The position numbers and the translations under genes were made by a program. Below the pieces are notes generated by a model. The model was not told where the DNA came from and did not search any database. It saw only the letters and a program-made list of their open reading frames with translations. Below, in pieces: positions 43,068 through 52,550 of a stretch of 64,000 nucleotides of DNA. Numbering within the stretch: the stretch's first letter is position 1; each line of letters starts with the position of its first letter. The stretch covers positions 1 to 64,000 of the forward strand of contig FNSH01000002.1 in the NCBI GenBank assembly GCA_900105895.1, given 5' to 3'. Origin of the DNA: Atopobium minutum. GTDB lineage: Bacteria > Actinomycetota > Coriobacteriia > Coriobacteriales > Atopobiaceae.

Positions 43068-43631
43068 ATGCCAAAACCCGGTCAACAGCCAAGGACGTGT
43101 ACCGTCGAGAAGGTCGATGAACTAGAAGTTCGTTCCCTTATTTTGCTTGCCGTTCTTCTCGCTGCAGGATTTATTTTGAACTTTACCGTTGGCAAAGCAA
43201 TCTCAAGCATTTCTGGTGGCCTCATTAGTCCTGAGTTTATCATCTCGGCTTTTTGCATCACCATTTTGATCGTAAAGCCACGTACGCGCCAGGCATGTAT
43301 ATTTGGTCTCATATCTGCTGCAGTCATTCAAATCACCACCACCTCACCGTTTATTGATTTTGTCGCCGAAGGCATTGCCGCCGTACTTATGGCTTGGATG
43401 GTACGCGCCGGAAGCAAACTGCCCCATGCCAAGGCCCTGCCCTTTATAAGCACCGCGATAACCACTACTGTCTCGGGACTCATTTTTATGGGCATCAAAA
43501 TTGTCATGATTGGCGCAGCAACCCAGCTTGTTGCCGCCATGACGCCCGTTATCATTTTGACGGCCCTGTTTAATGCAGTGCTGGTACAAAGCCTATACAA
43601 ACCTGTTGTTGACGCCCTAAAGATTGGATAA
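43068..43631 (+). CDS. ECF transporter S component, probably for tryptophan
   Basis: A 187-residue membrane protein with five or six hydrophobic helices (RSLILLAVLLAAGFILNFTVG, ISPEFIISAFCITILIV, further helices to the C terminus). The layout resembles TrpP-like S components. The tryptophan assignment rests chiefly on the leader peptide with three Trp codons and the attenuator upstream. It is followed within three bases by a double ECF ATPase and then a T component, so a dedicated ECF transporter is encoded. The remaining leader, 42963-43067, shows nothing beyond AAAAGGAAGG before the start. Confidence 0.82.
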   Translation: MPKPGQQPRTCTVEKVDELEVRSLILLAVLLAAGFILNFTVGKAISSISGGLISPEFIISAFCITILIVKPRTRQACIFGLISAAVIQITTTSPFIDFVAEGIAAVLMAWMVRAGSKLPHAKALPFISTAITTTVSGLIFMGIKIVMIGAATQLVAAMTPVIILTALFNAVLVQSLYKPVVDALKIG

Positions 43632-43633
43632 AC

Positions 43634-45412
43634 ATGACGCAGCAATCCGTTATTCATCTTGATGACGTAAGCTTTTCTTACACGTCCAATCCGGATGACG
43701 CACACACGTCCACCTTTGCACTTGAACAACTCTCTTTGGATATTACCAAGGGAGAATTTGTTGGGATTATTGGTCCTTCTGGTGCAGGCAAATCAACACT
43801 GGCCGCCGTACTTTCTGGAGCAATCCCCCACCATACGCAAGGAGCCTTCTATGGAGCGGCTTTTATCCAAGGTCAGGACAGCTGCAACGTAAGCCTGACA
43901 GATATTTCTCAACAGGTAGGCAGTGTATTGCAAGACATCGACGCACAGATGGTTGCCTCCGTCGTAGAGGATGAAATTCTCTTTGGTCTAGAAAACTTTG
44001 GCGTTCCCCACGAACTTATCGAGAAGCGCCTGGAGGATGCCCTTGCCACTACTGGCATTAGCAATCTGCGCTACCGAGACATCGCTACTCTATCGGGCGG
44101 ACAAAAACAAAAACTTGCCCTAGCAGCTATCCTAGCCTTACAGCCGCAGATCTTAGTACTTGATGAGCCAACCGCAGCCTTGGATCCGCAGTCTTCTCAA
44201 GCCATCTTTGACCTGCTCAAAGATCTATCTCAAAACAGCAATATCACCATTGTGGTTATAGAGCAAAAGGTTGCGCTGCTCTCCCACTACTGTTCACGCA
44301 TGCTGGTCATGGACCATGGTCGCATTGCTCTTGATGGCACCCCACGCGAGGTTTTACAGCACAGTGAGCAGCTGCGCACCATTGGCGTAGACAGCCCTCG
44401 AGTCACCAGAATTTCCAACAGCCTGTATACGGCAGGGCTGTTAGCCACCCCTCAGACCTGCATTACCCCACAAGAGGCCTGTGACCAAATATGCTCACTC
44501 CTCACAGCTGCCAATATATATCCCGATCCCAGCTCCATAGCAGCTAGCGAGAAACCCTCTGATGTTGCAGCGGTATCTACCTCAGACGCGGCTGTGGTTG
44601 CTCGTGTCAATAACCTGTCCTTTTCCTATGCAGGCGGCGATGCTCTCCATGACATAAGCTTTACGCTTCATGAGGGGGAGACGCTGGCGGTCATTGGCCA
44701 GAACGGCGCAGGTAAAACCACTCTCACCAAGCTTATGAACGGATTGTTGCAGCCTAAAAGCGGCAGCGTGCAGATTGCTGGTATGGATACGCGCACGACA
44801 CCAACAAGTACCCTTGCTGCATCGGTGGCAACACTGTTCCAAAATCCAGATCATCAGCTATCCAAAAACACGGTACTTGAAGAAGTAAGCTTTACGCTTG
44901 AACTCCATGGCTGTGATCGTCAAACAGCGCACATGCGTGCACAGCGTGTTTTAGACAAGTTTCATTTACCGGCACAGGCATCTCCCTTCCAGCTATCACG
45001 CGGGCAGCGGCAAATGGTAGCCTTAGCAAGCATTGTGGTCTTAGAACCCAAACTTGTTATTCTAGATGAACCAACAAGTGGACTGGATTATCGCGAGTGC
45101 ATGACCGTTATGCAAGCCATCACAGAACTCACTCAGAACAAAACAGCCGTCCTTATGGTATGCCATGACATGGAAGTGGTCTTGGACTTTGCAGATCGCA
45201 TACTTGTTATGGCAGAGGGTCACCTGTTAGCAGATGCTACGCTTGCCTGTGTATGCGCTCGGCCGCAGCTCATGCAAAAGGCTTCTATTCAGCCTCCTCA
45301 AACGCTTGCACTTGCTGCACAGCTCACGCAAAAGGGCTATCCAAACTATGCAGACCTTACCCACGTAGATGAGTTCATTGCAACCACGACGGAAATGATG
45401 CACCATGAATAA
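43634..45412 (+). CDS. ECF transporter ATPase, two fused ABC domains
   Basis: A 592-residue cytosolic ATPase with two complete nucleotide-binding domains. The first has Walker A GPSGAGKST, signature LSGGQKQKLALAA and Walker B ILVLDEPTAALD; the second has GQNGAGKTT, LSRGQRQMVALAS and LVILDEPTSGLD. A linker of about 60 residues lies between them. It powers the S/T complex encoded on either side. No good Shine-Dalgarno precedes it, so it is probably translated by coupling with the S gene. It overlaps the T gene by eight bases. Confidence 0.92.
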   Translation: MTQQSVIHLDDVSFSYTSNPDDAHTSTFALEQLSLDITKGEFVGIIGPSGAGKSTLAAVLSGAIPHHTQGAFYGAAFIQGQDSCNVSLTDISQQVGSVLQDIDAQMVASVVEDEILFGLENFGVPHELIEKRLEDALATTGISNLRYRDIATLSGGQKQKLALAAILALQPQILVLDEPTAALDPQSSQAIFDLLKDLSQNSNITIVVIEQKVALLSHYCSRMLVMDHGRIALDGTPREVLQHSEQLRTIGVDSPRVTRISNSLYTAGLLATPQTCITPQEACDQICSLLTAANIYPDPSSIAASEKPSDVAAVSTSDAAVVARVNNLSFSYAGGDALHDISFTLHEGETLAVIGQNGAGKTTLTKLMNGLLQPKSGSVQIAGMDTRTTPTSTLAASVATLFQNPDHQLSKNTVLEEVSFTLELHGCDRQTAHMRAQRVLDKFHLPAQASPFQLSRGQRQMVALASIVVLEPKLVILDEPTSGLDYRECMTVMQAITELTQNKTAVLMVCHDMEVVLDFADRILVMAEGHLLADATLACVCARPQLMQKASIQPPQTLALAAQLTQKGYPNYADLTHVDEFIATTTEMMHHE

Positions 45413-46151
45413 CCTCATTGATTACACCCCTGGAACCAGCGTTCTCCATCGACTCAATCCTGTTGCTAAGCTTGTTTTAGCTGCCAGTATCATTGCTGCA
45501 ACACTTCTTGCTCACTCATTTGTGATGTTGCTTAGTTTGCTGGCACTCAGCTTTCTTCTGGCGACAAGTGCCGGCGTTGCTCGCAAGCTTGCTACCCTGC
45601 TCTATATGCTCGTGCCACTGGCGCTCATCATGTTGCTGTTCCAAACCTTCTTTATACAAGAAGGTACGCGCCTGTGTGCATGGATCACCCTTGATGGTCT
45701 AACTACAGGCGCGATAGTGGGGTTGCGTTTGATTGGCATTGCTCTTCCGTTGGTACTGATGCTTATGGTTACACGCCCTAACGATCTGGCCAATGCCTGC
45801 GTTGAGCGCTTGCATATTCCTTATCGCTATGCTTTTACGTTTACCTCTGCACTACGCTTTATTCCCATCTTTTCCAAAGAGATGACCGCTATTATGGAAG
45901 CTCAAACGGCGCGTGGAGTTGAGTTTGACACCAAAAATCCGCTCAAAAAAATGCAGCTCATGATGCCCGTTATCATACCTTTGCTTGTCAGCTCTGTTGC
46001 CAAGACAGACAGTGCTGCCCTCGCTGCCGAACAGCGTGGTTTTTACCTCAGAGGTGCTCAGAGCTCATTCAAGCGCTACCCCTTGAGCGGACTCGATGCT
46101 GTATGTTTTGTTTTATGCATAGGTATTATCGCCTGCACTGTAATGTTCTAA
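45405..46151 (+). CDS. ECF transporter T component (CbiQ family)
   Basis: A 248-residue membrane protein beginning YTPGTSVLHRLNPVAKLVLAA. It has about six hydrophobic helices and the coupling motifs ERLHIPYRYAFTFTSALRFIP and EAQTARGVEF. It connects the ATPases to the S component. It is the last gene of the operon with the Trp leader. No clear terminator follows in 46152-46300. Confidence 0.9.
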   Translation: MNNLIDYTPGTSVLHRLNPVAKLVLAASIIAATLLAHSFVMLLSLLALSFLLATSAGVARKLATLLYMLVPLALIMLLFQTFFIQEGTRLCAWITLDGLTTGAIVGLRLIGIALPLVLMLMVTRPNDLANACVERLHIPYRYAFTFTSALRFIPIFSKEMTAIMEAQTARGVEFDTKNPLKKMQLMMPVIIPLLVSSVAKTDSAALAAEQRGFYLRGAQSSFKRYPLSGLDAVCFVLCIGIIACTVMF

Positions 46152-46300
46152 ATTTTTATAGAACCACTTGCCGTAAATATACGCACATCACCTTTTTTAC
46201 ACATCAAAAATTCGACTGGAATACCTATTATAAAAACCGGTAGTATGCCCAGCTTATTCAGGTAGCTGGGTAGGCAAAAGTTCGTAGGTAAAGGAGAAGC

Positions 46301-48436
46301 ATGATACCAACAAAGAAAGGGTATTCGCTTTTCAAAACCGCTGGTAAAGTCGTAACACTCGGCACAGCTCTTTTGATGGCACTACCTCTCGATGCTCTAG
46401 CATGCACTCAGGTGTACGTTGGACCAAAGGCTACCGATAACGGCAACGTCTATGTTGGCCGCACCGAGGACTACAATCCTCGTCATGGCAAGGTATTTGG
46501 CATTCAGCAGCCTCGTACCAATCCAACGTTTTCCTCCGCTGAGTCCAACTTTGAGTGGACTTACAATGGCACCACACATCGCTACACCTATGTGCGCGAC
46601 GTGGCGGGCGATTGGGATGGGCGTCAGGATGCCTATTCCGAGGCCGGCACCAACGATGCCGGTGTCAGTGTTTCCGCAACGCTGACCACAGACTACAACT
46701 CCAAGATTGCTGCTGTTGATCCCTGTGGCAACGAGGTAGAGGGTAGCGAAACCGGCATTGGTGAGTACACCTTGGGCGATGTATTGCTGGCTTGCTCTGG
46801 TAGTGCTCGCGAAGGCGTCCAGCTCCTTGGAAACATTATCAAAGAGCATGGCAGCTTTGACTGCAACCAGATCATCATTACAGATGCTAATGAGACCTGG
46901 GTATTTATGCAGCTATCTGGTCATCAGTGGTGCGCAGTTAACCTGACTGCAGCTGCTCCTGACAAGGTTTCTGTTAACCCCAACATTGGCAAGCTTAAGT
47001 TCCAGGTAGATCTCAACGATCCTAATGTTTGCCTCCACTCTGAAGACATGGTAAAGACGGCAGAGCAAGCTGGTACTGCTACCTACTTTGACGCAGAGAA
47101 GACCCAGTTTGACGTAGCCACTTCTTACGGCGCAGCCGATCCTGGCCCTGGTCAGTACACCCGCTATGCACAGGGCCATGCTCACTTTGGTGACATCTTG
47201 TCAAAGGACAACTACACCTTAGATCCAAACAAGGGCGTAACTGATATTGTCGATACTCAGTTGCTGTTCACCCCTGGTAAGACTGGCATTACCCTCATGG
47301 ATTCCATGAAGGCGCTGTGCGCTCGCGGTCAAAATACTGCGTTTGACGCCAACCTCAACAAAAAGTTCTACTCCATTGGTAACAACCGCAACGTAGAGGG
47401 CAACTTGTTCCAGGTTCGTCAGGGCATGTCCTCTGATGTAGCTACCATTCAGTGGGAAAACCTTTCTCGTCTTGAGTTTGGTCTGTTCTTGCCCAGCTAT
47501 TCCGCACTTCTTACCGAGGTAGATACCAACATCTATCCTACGATTGACAAGTTCACCACTGAGCACACGGGTGCGAGCGAGCGCAAGGACTCCGTAGAGG
47601 CAGCTATGGATGCTTCTACCGAGAATGGCTCTTTGGATTACACCATCATGGACATCAACACCTTGGCATACAACAATCGTGATGATTTGGCCAAGCCTGT
47701 TCGTACGTATCTTGATGCACTCCAGAAGCAAATCATTGCTCAGCAGGATATGGTAGATACCGTTATGCAGGCAACCCCTGCCGCTGAGCGTTCTGCCCTT
47801 GCCAACAATGCTCACAAGGTAATCAGCCAGCAGGCCTACAATAAGCTGCACAATCTGCTTACCGAGATGCGCGAGTGGCTCAACGGTGACAAGTCCTCTG
47901 CCTTTGTTCCAAGTGACTGGAATGCAGACACCAATGACACCAAGGGGCCCATCTACTACGCAGCTTCAGCAGTTGCTCCTACCATTACCAAGGTTTCTGA
48001 CTCCTCTACCGTTATGGTTAACGAGACCGCAACGCTTTCGGTTGAGTCCAACATTCCCGATGGTGTTAAGGGCAGCGACCAATTCTTGAAGGTTGCTTGG
48101 TTTAACAAGGCCACGGGCGAGCAGATAGCCGAGGGTGCAAGCTTTAATGCCGATACCTCCCAGGCTGGTACAACTGAGTACTATGCCGTGGTACACAACA
48201 CCCTTTCTGGTAAAACTGTTACTTCTGATGTGGTAAGCGTTACCGTTAAGGCTCAGCCTGCTGCTACGGAAGATCCTCAGGCCAACAAGCCCATGCCTAA
48301 CAAGACCAACAAGGTTCGTGGTGGCAAGCTTCCTAAGACGGGCGACTCTGCCAATATGGCTGTAGCATCCGTTATGGGTATTGCCGGCGTTGCTCTTGCC
48401 CTGGCAGCTGTAGATCACAAGCGCAAGAACCACTAG
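46301..48436 (+). CDS. Cell-wall-anchored C69 dipeptidase (PepD-like)
   Basis: A 711-residue secreted peptidase of family C69. The signal peptide (about 1-34, with the hydrophobic core VVTLGTALLMALPL) is followed directly by Cys35 in ACTQVYVGPKATDNG, which matches the N-terminal nucleophile cysteine exposed by processing in this family. The peptidase domain extends to about 520, then an Ig-like region, and at 677-681 LPKTG with a hydrophobic stretch and KRKNH tail, a sortase signal. It would cut dipeptides at the cell surface. A small hairpin CCCAGCT/AGCTGGG (46248-46270) lies in the leader, and AAAGGAG precedes the start. Confidence 0.92.
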   Translation: MIPTKKGYSLFKTAGKVVTLGTALLMALPLDALACTQVYVGPKATDNGNVYVGRTEDYNPRHGKVFGIQQPRTNPTFSSAESNFEWTYNGTTHRYTYVRDVAGDWDGRQDAYSEAGTNDAGVSVSATLTTDYNSKIAAVDPCGNEVEGSETGIGEYTLGDVLLACSGSAREGVQLLGNIIKEHGSFDCNQIIITDANETWVFMQLSGHQWCAVNLTAAAPDKVSVNPNIGKLKFQVDLNDPNVCLHSEDMVKTAEQAGTATYFDAEKTQFDVATSYGAADPGPGQYTRYAQGHAHFGDILSKDNYTLDPNKGVTDIVDTQLLFTPGKTGITLMDSMKALCARGQNTAFDANLNKKFYSIGNNRNVEGNLFQVRQGMSSDVATIQWENLSRLEFGLFLPSYSALLTEVDTNIYPTIDKFTTEHTGASERKDSVEAAMDASTENGSLDYTIMDINTLAYNNRDDLAKPVRTYLDALQKQIIAQQDMVDTVMQATPAAERSALANNAHKVISQQAYNKLHNLLTEMREWLNGDKSSAFVPSDWNADTNDTKGPIYYAASAVAPTITKVSDSSTVMVNETATLSVESNIPDGVKGSDQFLKVAWFNKATGEQIAEGASFNADTSQAGTTEYYAVVHNTLSGKTVTSDVVSVTVKAQPAATEDPQANKPMPNKTNKVRGGKLPKTGDSANMAVASVMGIAGVALALAAVDHKRKNH

Positions 48437-48478
48437 TCTTAACTAGTATCGTTTAGCGCACTTTTGTGAGCTTAAGCA

Positions 48479-48512
48479 ACACGCCCTCGCATAATGCGAG
48501 GGCGTGTTTTTT
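48479..48512 (+). terminator. Intrinsic terminator after dipeptidase gene
   Basis: A 13-bp perfect stem ACACGCCCTCGCA/TGCGAGGGCGTGT with a TAA loop and a T run. Confidence 0.93.
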
Positions 48513-48607
48513 CTTCAAGGAATTCTCTAAGATGTATCGTCTCTAAAGCAGTCTCTAAAACAAGCTAGGACAAAAACGCAGCTCTTTAACCTAGCTTTCT
48601 CTAGGAC

Positions 48608-49759
48608 CTAGCTCTCATCCAGATCATCTTCCCATGATTCAAGACACGCATCCAACAGCGTCTCAATACGATCCCGATCCATGTTGCGCCCAATAAAGCA
48701 CAGCTTAGTTTGGCGGTCCCCCGTCTTGGAGTTCCACTCATCCATAATTTCCGGATTCTGAGCAATCAGCTGCTGTTGCTGCTCTGATGGAGCACTGGCT
48801 ACAAACAAGCCATTCTCGCTTAGGGTTACCTGACGACCCGCCTGCTCAAACACAAAGCACATATCAGGGTCTTGAGAGGCCCACAACATGCCTTTACAGC
48901 GGATAATACCCAGCTCATCCCACTTTTGTAGTACGTCATTAAAGGCATCCACATTAAAGGGCTGGCGACGACGATACACAAAGGTAGAAATACCATATTC
49001 CAAAACTTCAGGGTCCTCATGCTCCTCTGGATGCTCCATAGCATGCATCCACACGGCGGAGTTATAGGCTTTATCAAAATCAAAACAACCCGTGTTAAGC
49101 AACTTATCCAAAGGAACGCAACTGTTTTGTGCCTCAATGATGGTGGCATCTTTTTGTAGGCTTCGCACCAAGCCCTTTAGCTCTGCAAGCTGCGCTTTAG
49201 AGACCAGATCGGTTTTGTTGAGTACCAGCGTTGAGCAAAACTCAATCTGCTGAATGAGCAGCGCCTCAAGATCATCCTCATCGATCATATCGGAAAGCAA
49301 ATCCTGACCGCCATTAAACTCGTCATACATACGAGCACAGTCCACAACGGCCACGATGTTATCCAAATCCAGCGGCGCACCATCGCCAGCCCACTTGCTT
49401 TGATCGCAAAATGCGCTGATGGTATAGGCAATGGGAATAGGCTCACAGATGCCGGATGCTTCAATCACGATGTAATCAAACTTGCCGCTGTTTGCAATCT
49501 CAGAGAGCTGCCGCTCCAAATCTTGCGACAAGGTACAGCACAAACAACCATTGGTCATAGGAATGAGCTCATCGGTTTGAGATAAAGCGCCGTCTGCAAT
49601 CAGCTGGGCATCTACATTTACCTCGCCAATATCGTTAACGATAACCGCTGCACGGATGCCCTCAGTATTAGCCAAAATATGGTTGAGCATCGTGGTTTTA
49701 CCGGCGCCCAAATAACCAGTAAGCAGAATAATTTTCACTGGAGTCTTTTGCTGTGTCAT
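48608..49759 (-). CDS. CobW/G3E-family GTP-binding metallochaperone
   Basis: A 383-residue GTPase. Walker A is GYLGAGKTT (15-23), the metal-binding CLCC motif is at 72-75 (NGCLCCTLS), and a C-terminal CobW domain is present (about 235-375, with CKGMLWASQ). These proteins insert zinc or other metals into client proteins. The start has AAGGGG upstream. It stands alone and is divergent from maf. The metal is not deducible, and no Zur box is evident. Confidence 0.92.
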   Translation of the reverse strand: MTQQKTPVKIILLTGYLGAGKTTMLNHILANTEGIRAAVIVNDIGEVNVDAQLIADGALSQTDELIPMTNGCLCCTLSQDLERQLSEIANSGKFDYIVIEASGICEPIPIAYTISAFCDQSKWAGDGAPLDLDNIVAVVDCARMYDEFNGGQDLLSDMIDEDDLEALLIQQIEFCSTLVLNKTDLVSKAQLAELKGLVRSLQKDATIIEAQNSCVPLDKLLNTGCFDFDKAYNSAVWMHAMEHPEEHEDPEVLEYGISTFVYRRRQPFNVDAFNDVLQKWDELGIIRCKGMLWASQDPDMCFVFEQAGRQVTLSENGLFVASAPSEQQQQLIAQNPEIMDEWNSKTGDRQTKLCFIGRNMDRDRIETLLDACLESWEDDLDES

Positions 49760-49891
49760 AACACCCCTTCTTCAATTTCTGTACCTGTGCCATGATATGC
49801 CTACTATGCAAACTCACATGACACATGCCCTATGTTTCGCCAAACCATTATACTCAGTAGCTGAAACATATACACATCTAAAGGAATAGCT

Positions 49892-50512
49892 ATGATTCTT
49901 GCCTCTTCTTCCCCACGACGCTTGCAGCTTTTGCAAGAGCTTGGCATCACGCCTATTGTGCTGCCAGCCGCAATTGATGAGTCTCCTCTTCCTGCAGAGA
50001 AGCCCACTGCACTTGTAGCGCGTCTAGCCAAGCAAAAAGCGCTGGCCTGTCAAAAACGTGCTCTGCATGAATTAGAGCTCGCATCCAGAGCAAATCAGGT
50101 CATAGTTGCTGCAGATACAACGGTGTGGTTTCAGGACACCATCTTGGGCAAGCCAAGCAACGCAGAAAATGCCATTCATATGCTCAAACAACTCTCTGGA
50201 AAAACGCATCAGGTTTCTACAGGAGTGCAGCTTCTTAAGCTCGATGCCAGCGGTACTATTGCCGCTCAAGCAACCTTTATCGAGACGAGCCAGGTAAGCT
50301 TCTATGACCTTAGCACGCAAGACATTGAGCGCTACGTTGCCACGGGCGAACCCATGGACAAAGCAGGAGCGTATGGCATTCAGGGATATGGCCGCCTGCT
50401 TGTACAAAAAATTGATGGTGACTTCTTTAGTATCGTAGGACTTCCTGTTGCACGCCTTATGCGAGAAATACAAACACTTGAAGAACAGGTCCAAGAAACG
50501 GAGGGGCTATGA
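49892..50512 (+). CDS. maf: Maf-family nucleotide pyrophosphatase
   Basis: A 206-residue house-cleaning nucleoside triphosphate pyrophosphatase. Motifs ILASSSPRRLQLL, VIVAADTTVWF and DKAGAYGIQGYG are those of Maf/YhdE, which hydrolyses non-canonical or free dTTP/UTP-type nucleotides and can affect division. It starts after AAAGGAATAGCT. Its stop overlaps the start of the next gene. Confidence 0.93.
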   Translation: MILASSSPRRLQLLQELGITPIVLPAAIDESPLPAEKPTALVARLAKQKALACQKRALHELELASRANQVIVAADTTVWFQDTILGKPSNAENAIHMLKQLSGKTHQVSTGVQLLKLDASGTIAAQATFIETSQVSFYDLSTQDIERYVATGEPMDKAGAYGIQGYGRLLVQKIDGDFFSIVGLPVARLMREIQTLEEQVQETEGL

Positions 50513-51474
50513 GCCTTAGCTCTATTACTCAAATCCCAGGCATCTATGCCGCTCATTATACCAATGAACAGGATGCCACAGGCTGCACCGTTATTATTTG
50601 TCCCGATGGCGCTACTGGTGGTGTAGACGTTCGTGGCGGAGCACCTGCCACCCGAGAGACCGATCTGCTACGCCCAGAAGAGACCGTGGCTGTTTTACAC
50701 AGCGTTGTGCTTTCCGGTGGTAGCGCCTATGGTCTTGAATGTATGTCCGGCGTGGCTAATGAGCTCGAGAAGCGCGGTGTTGGCCTAGACGTTGGCGTTG
50801 GAATTGTTCCTATCGTCAGCGGTGCATGCGTCTTTGATCTTGCTTGTGGCAACCCCACCGTTCGTCCCGGCCTTGCTGCAGGTGCAACAGCCGTAGCAGA
50901 TGCGCTCGATACCAACGCTCCCCTTGCTCGCGGTAACGTTGGAGCTGGCACCGGTGCTACCGTAGGCAAGCTTGCTGGTCCTTCTCGCACTATGAAGGGT
51001 GGACTTGGAGAAGCGGTCCAGGCATGCGGAGCGCTTATCTGTGGTGCCGTAACAGCGGTCAATGCGTGCGGCACAGTAGTAGATCCGCTTACACATCTGC
51101 CCATAGCAGGCGTTTTGGACGAGAAGGGCAGCGCATGCATAGCAGATACAACAGAGCTGCTACTAAACGCAAGCGCACAGATGCCTTTATCGCGCACGAA
51201 TACCACTATTTCGTGTGTCGTAACTAATGCCAAACTTACCAAAGCTCAGGCAACTAAAGTAGCTCAGATGTCCGCAGACGCCTATGCCCACACCATTGAA
51301 CCTACGCACACCACCAATGATGGTGACACTATTTTTGTAATGGCTACAGGTCAGGTAGAACTACCGGTAGACGTGGTCGGTGCACTTGCTACCAGAGTTT
51401 TGGAAACCGCCATTGTAGACGCGGTCCAGCAAGCAAAAACGGCTTATGGCTTTAAGGCAGCCTGTGATCTGTAA
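50509..51474 (+). CDS. P1-family (S58, DmpA-type) peptidase
   Basis: A 321-residue peptidase of the DmpA/P1 class, Ntn-hydrolase fold enzymes that cleave themselves and act as aminopeptidases or beta-peptidases. Typical segments are GVDVRGGAPATRETDLL, HSVVLSGGSAYGLE, ARGNVGAGTGATVGKL and TTNDGDTIFVMATG. I do not assign the nucleophile with certainty. There is no signal peptide. It is coupled to maf by a four-base overlap, and is convergent with the glycosyltransferase. Confidence 0.88.
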   Translation: MSLSSITQIPGIYAAHYTNEQDATGCTVIICPDGATGGVDVRGGAPATRETDLLRPEETVAVLHSVVLSGGSAYGLECMSGVANELEKRGVGLDVGVGIVPIVSGACVFDLACGNPTVRPGLAAGATAVADALDTNAPLARGNVGAGTGATVGKLAGPSRTMKGGLGEAVQACGALICGAVTAVNACGTVVDPLTHLPIAGVLDEKGSACIADTTELLLNASAQMPLSRTNTTISCVVTNAKLTKAQATKVAQMSADAYAHTIEPTHTTNDGDTIFVMATGQVELPVDVVGALATRVLETAIVDAVQQAKTAYGFKAACDL

Positions 51475-51494
51475 AGCTACAGCAGCGGTAAGGA

Positions 51495-52541
51495 TTAATT
51501 AAACTTATACAGCTTTTGTGCCACCCGATAGATATAGATGGTTGTTTTAACACCCGCTTTAGTAGGCAGGTTAGTAGCAAAACCAACTACTCCGCGACGT
51601 GCCCGCCGATACATGCGGTCATCATAGGCCTTTAGTTCATCCCAAAGAGCCTGGCAATTATCCATAGCATCTGGATCGTCAGACATACGCGAGTAAACAG
51701 AACAGACAGCCATCATAAGGGTAAAGTGATTGCACATATAGCTGCGCAGTTTTGCTACTTCTATATCATCATACAAATGGTAGGCATGCATCATGATACG
51801 TGTAACCGCCAGCTGTTGACTCACACGAGAAATGGCCACGCTCTCATTGATGGACTGGTCTTCTCGGCCAATAAAGTAGCGATAGAGATCCACATCCAAG
51901 TAATACAGGGTCTTACAGCGCGGCAGCGGCACGTAGGCATAGATGTTGTCCACATAAAACGTGTGAGCCGGCATGGGCAGACCACCATCGAGCAGCACAT
52001 CCGTACGATAACACAGCGAATGCATGAGCAGATTTTGCGTCATCATAAAGTGACCGATGTTTTTCCAGCCAATCACACGATTGCGCGGCAGAGCATACTT
52101 AAAGTCCACGATGTTTTGCTTGCCATCCACCACATGTTCAAACACGTAATTGGTAATAACCAAATCTACCTGCTCATCTGTGGCGATAAAACTGCGAAGC
52201 TGAGCGAGAAGCGCCTGAAGAGCAGAGGCTTCTACCCAGTCGTCTGAGTCAATGATCTTAAAGTAGGTGCCCTGCGCATGATTTAAAGCAGCAAGGACGG
52301 CCATACCGTGGCCACCGTTAGGCTGATGAATGGCCGTAATGATGTTGGGGTAGCGCTGTGCCCACTCTTCCGCCCTTTGCGGCGTGTTATCTTTGGTAGA
52401 GCCGTCATCAACAATGCAGATATGGATGTCCTCCGCAAAGTGAGAACCTTCCAAAATGGACAGAATACATCTATCCATATAGTCTTCAGAGTTGTAACAC
52501 GGAATACCAAAGGTAATTACTTTGTTTTGGCTTGCAGACAT
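51495..52541 (-). CDS. Glycosyltransferase family 2
   Basis: A 348-residue GT-A fold glycosyltransferase. VITFGIPCYNSEDYMDRC opens the nucleotide-sugar domain; CIVDDGSTKDNT and FKIIDSDDW supply the metal-binding aspartates. The C-terminal third (YRYFIGREDQSINE) is helical. It follows glf by nine bases in the same direction. The pair probably makes and uses UDP-galactofuranose for a surface glycan; acceptor and linkage are unknown. Confidence 0.88.
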   Translation of the reverse strand: MSASQNKVITFGIPCYNSEDYMDRCILSILEGSHFAEDIHICIVDDGSTKDNTPQRAEEWAQRYPNIITAIHQPNGGHGMAVLAALNHAQGTYFKIIDSDDWVEASALQALLAQLRSFIATDEQVDLVITNYVFEHVVDGKQNIVDFKYALPRNRVIGWKNIGHFMMTQNLLMHSLCYRTDVLLDGGLPMPAHTFYVDNIYAYVPLPRCKTLYYLDVDLYRYFIGREDQSINESVAISRVSQQLAVTRIMMHAYHLYDDIEVAKLRSYMCNHFTLMMAVCSVYSRMSDDPDAMDNCQALWDELKAYDDRMYRRARRGVVGFATNLPTKAGVKTTIYIYRVAQKLYKFN

Positions 52542-52550
52542 GAAACTACC

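Noticed and set aside
47219..48433. Long minus-strand frames opposite the dipeptidase.
   Set aside because: They follow from codon bias in the sense gene; no RBS or domain supports them.
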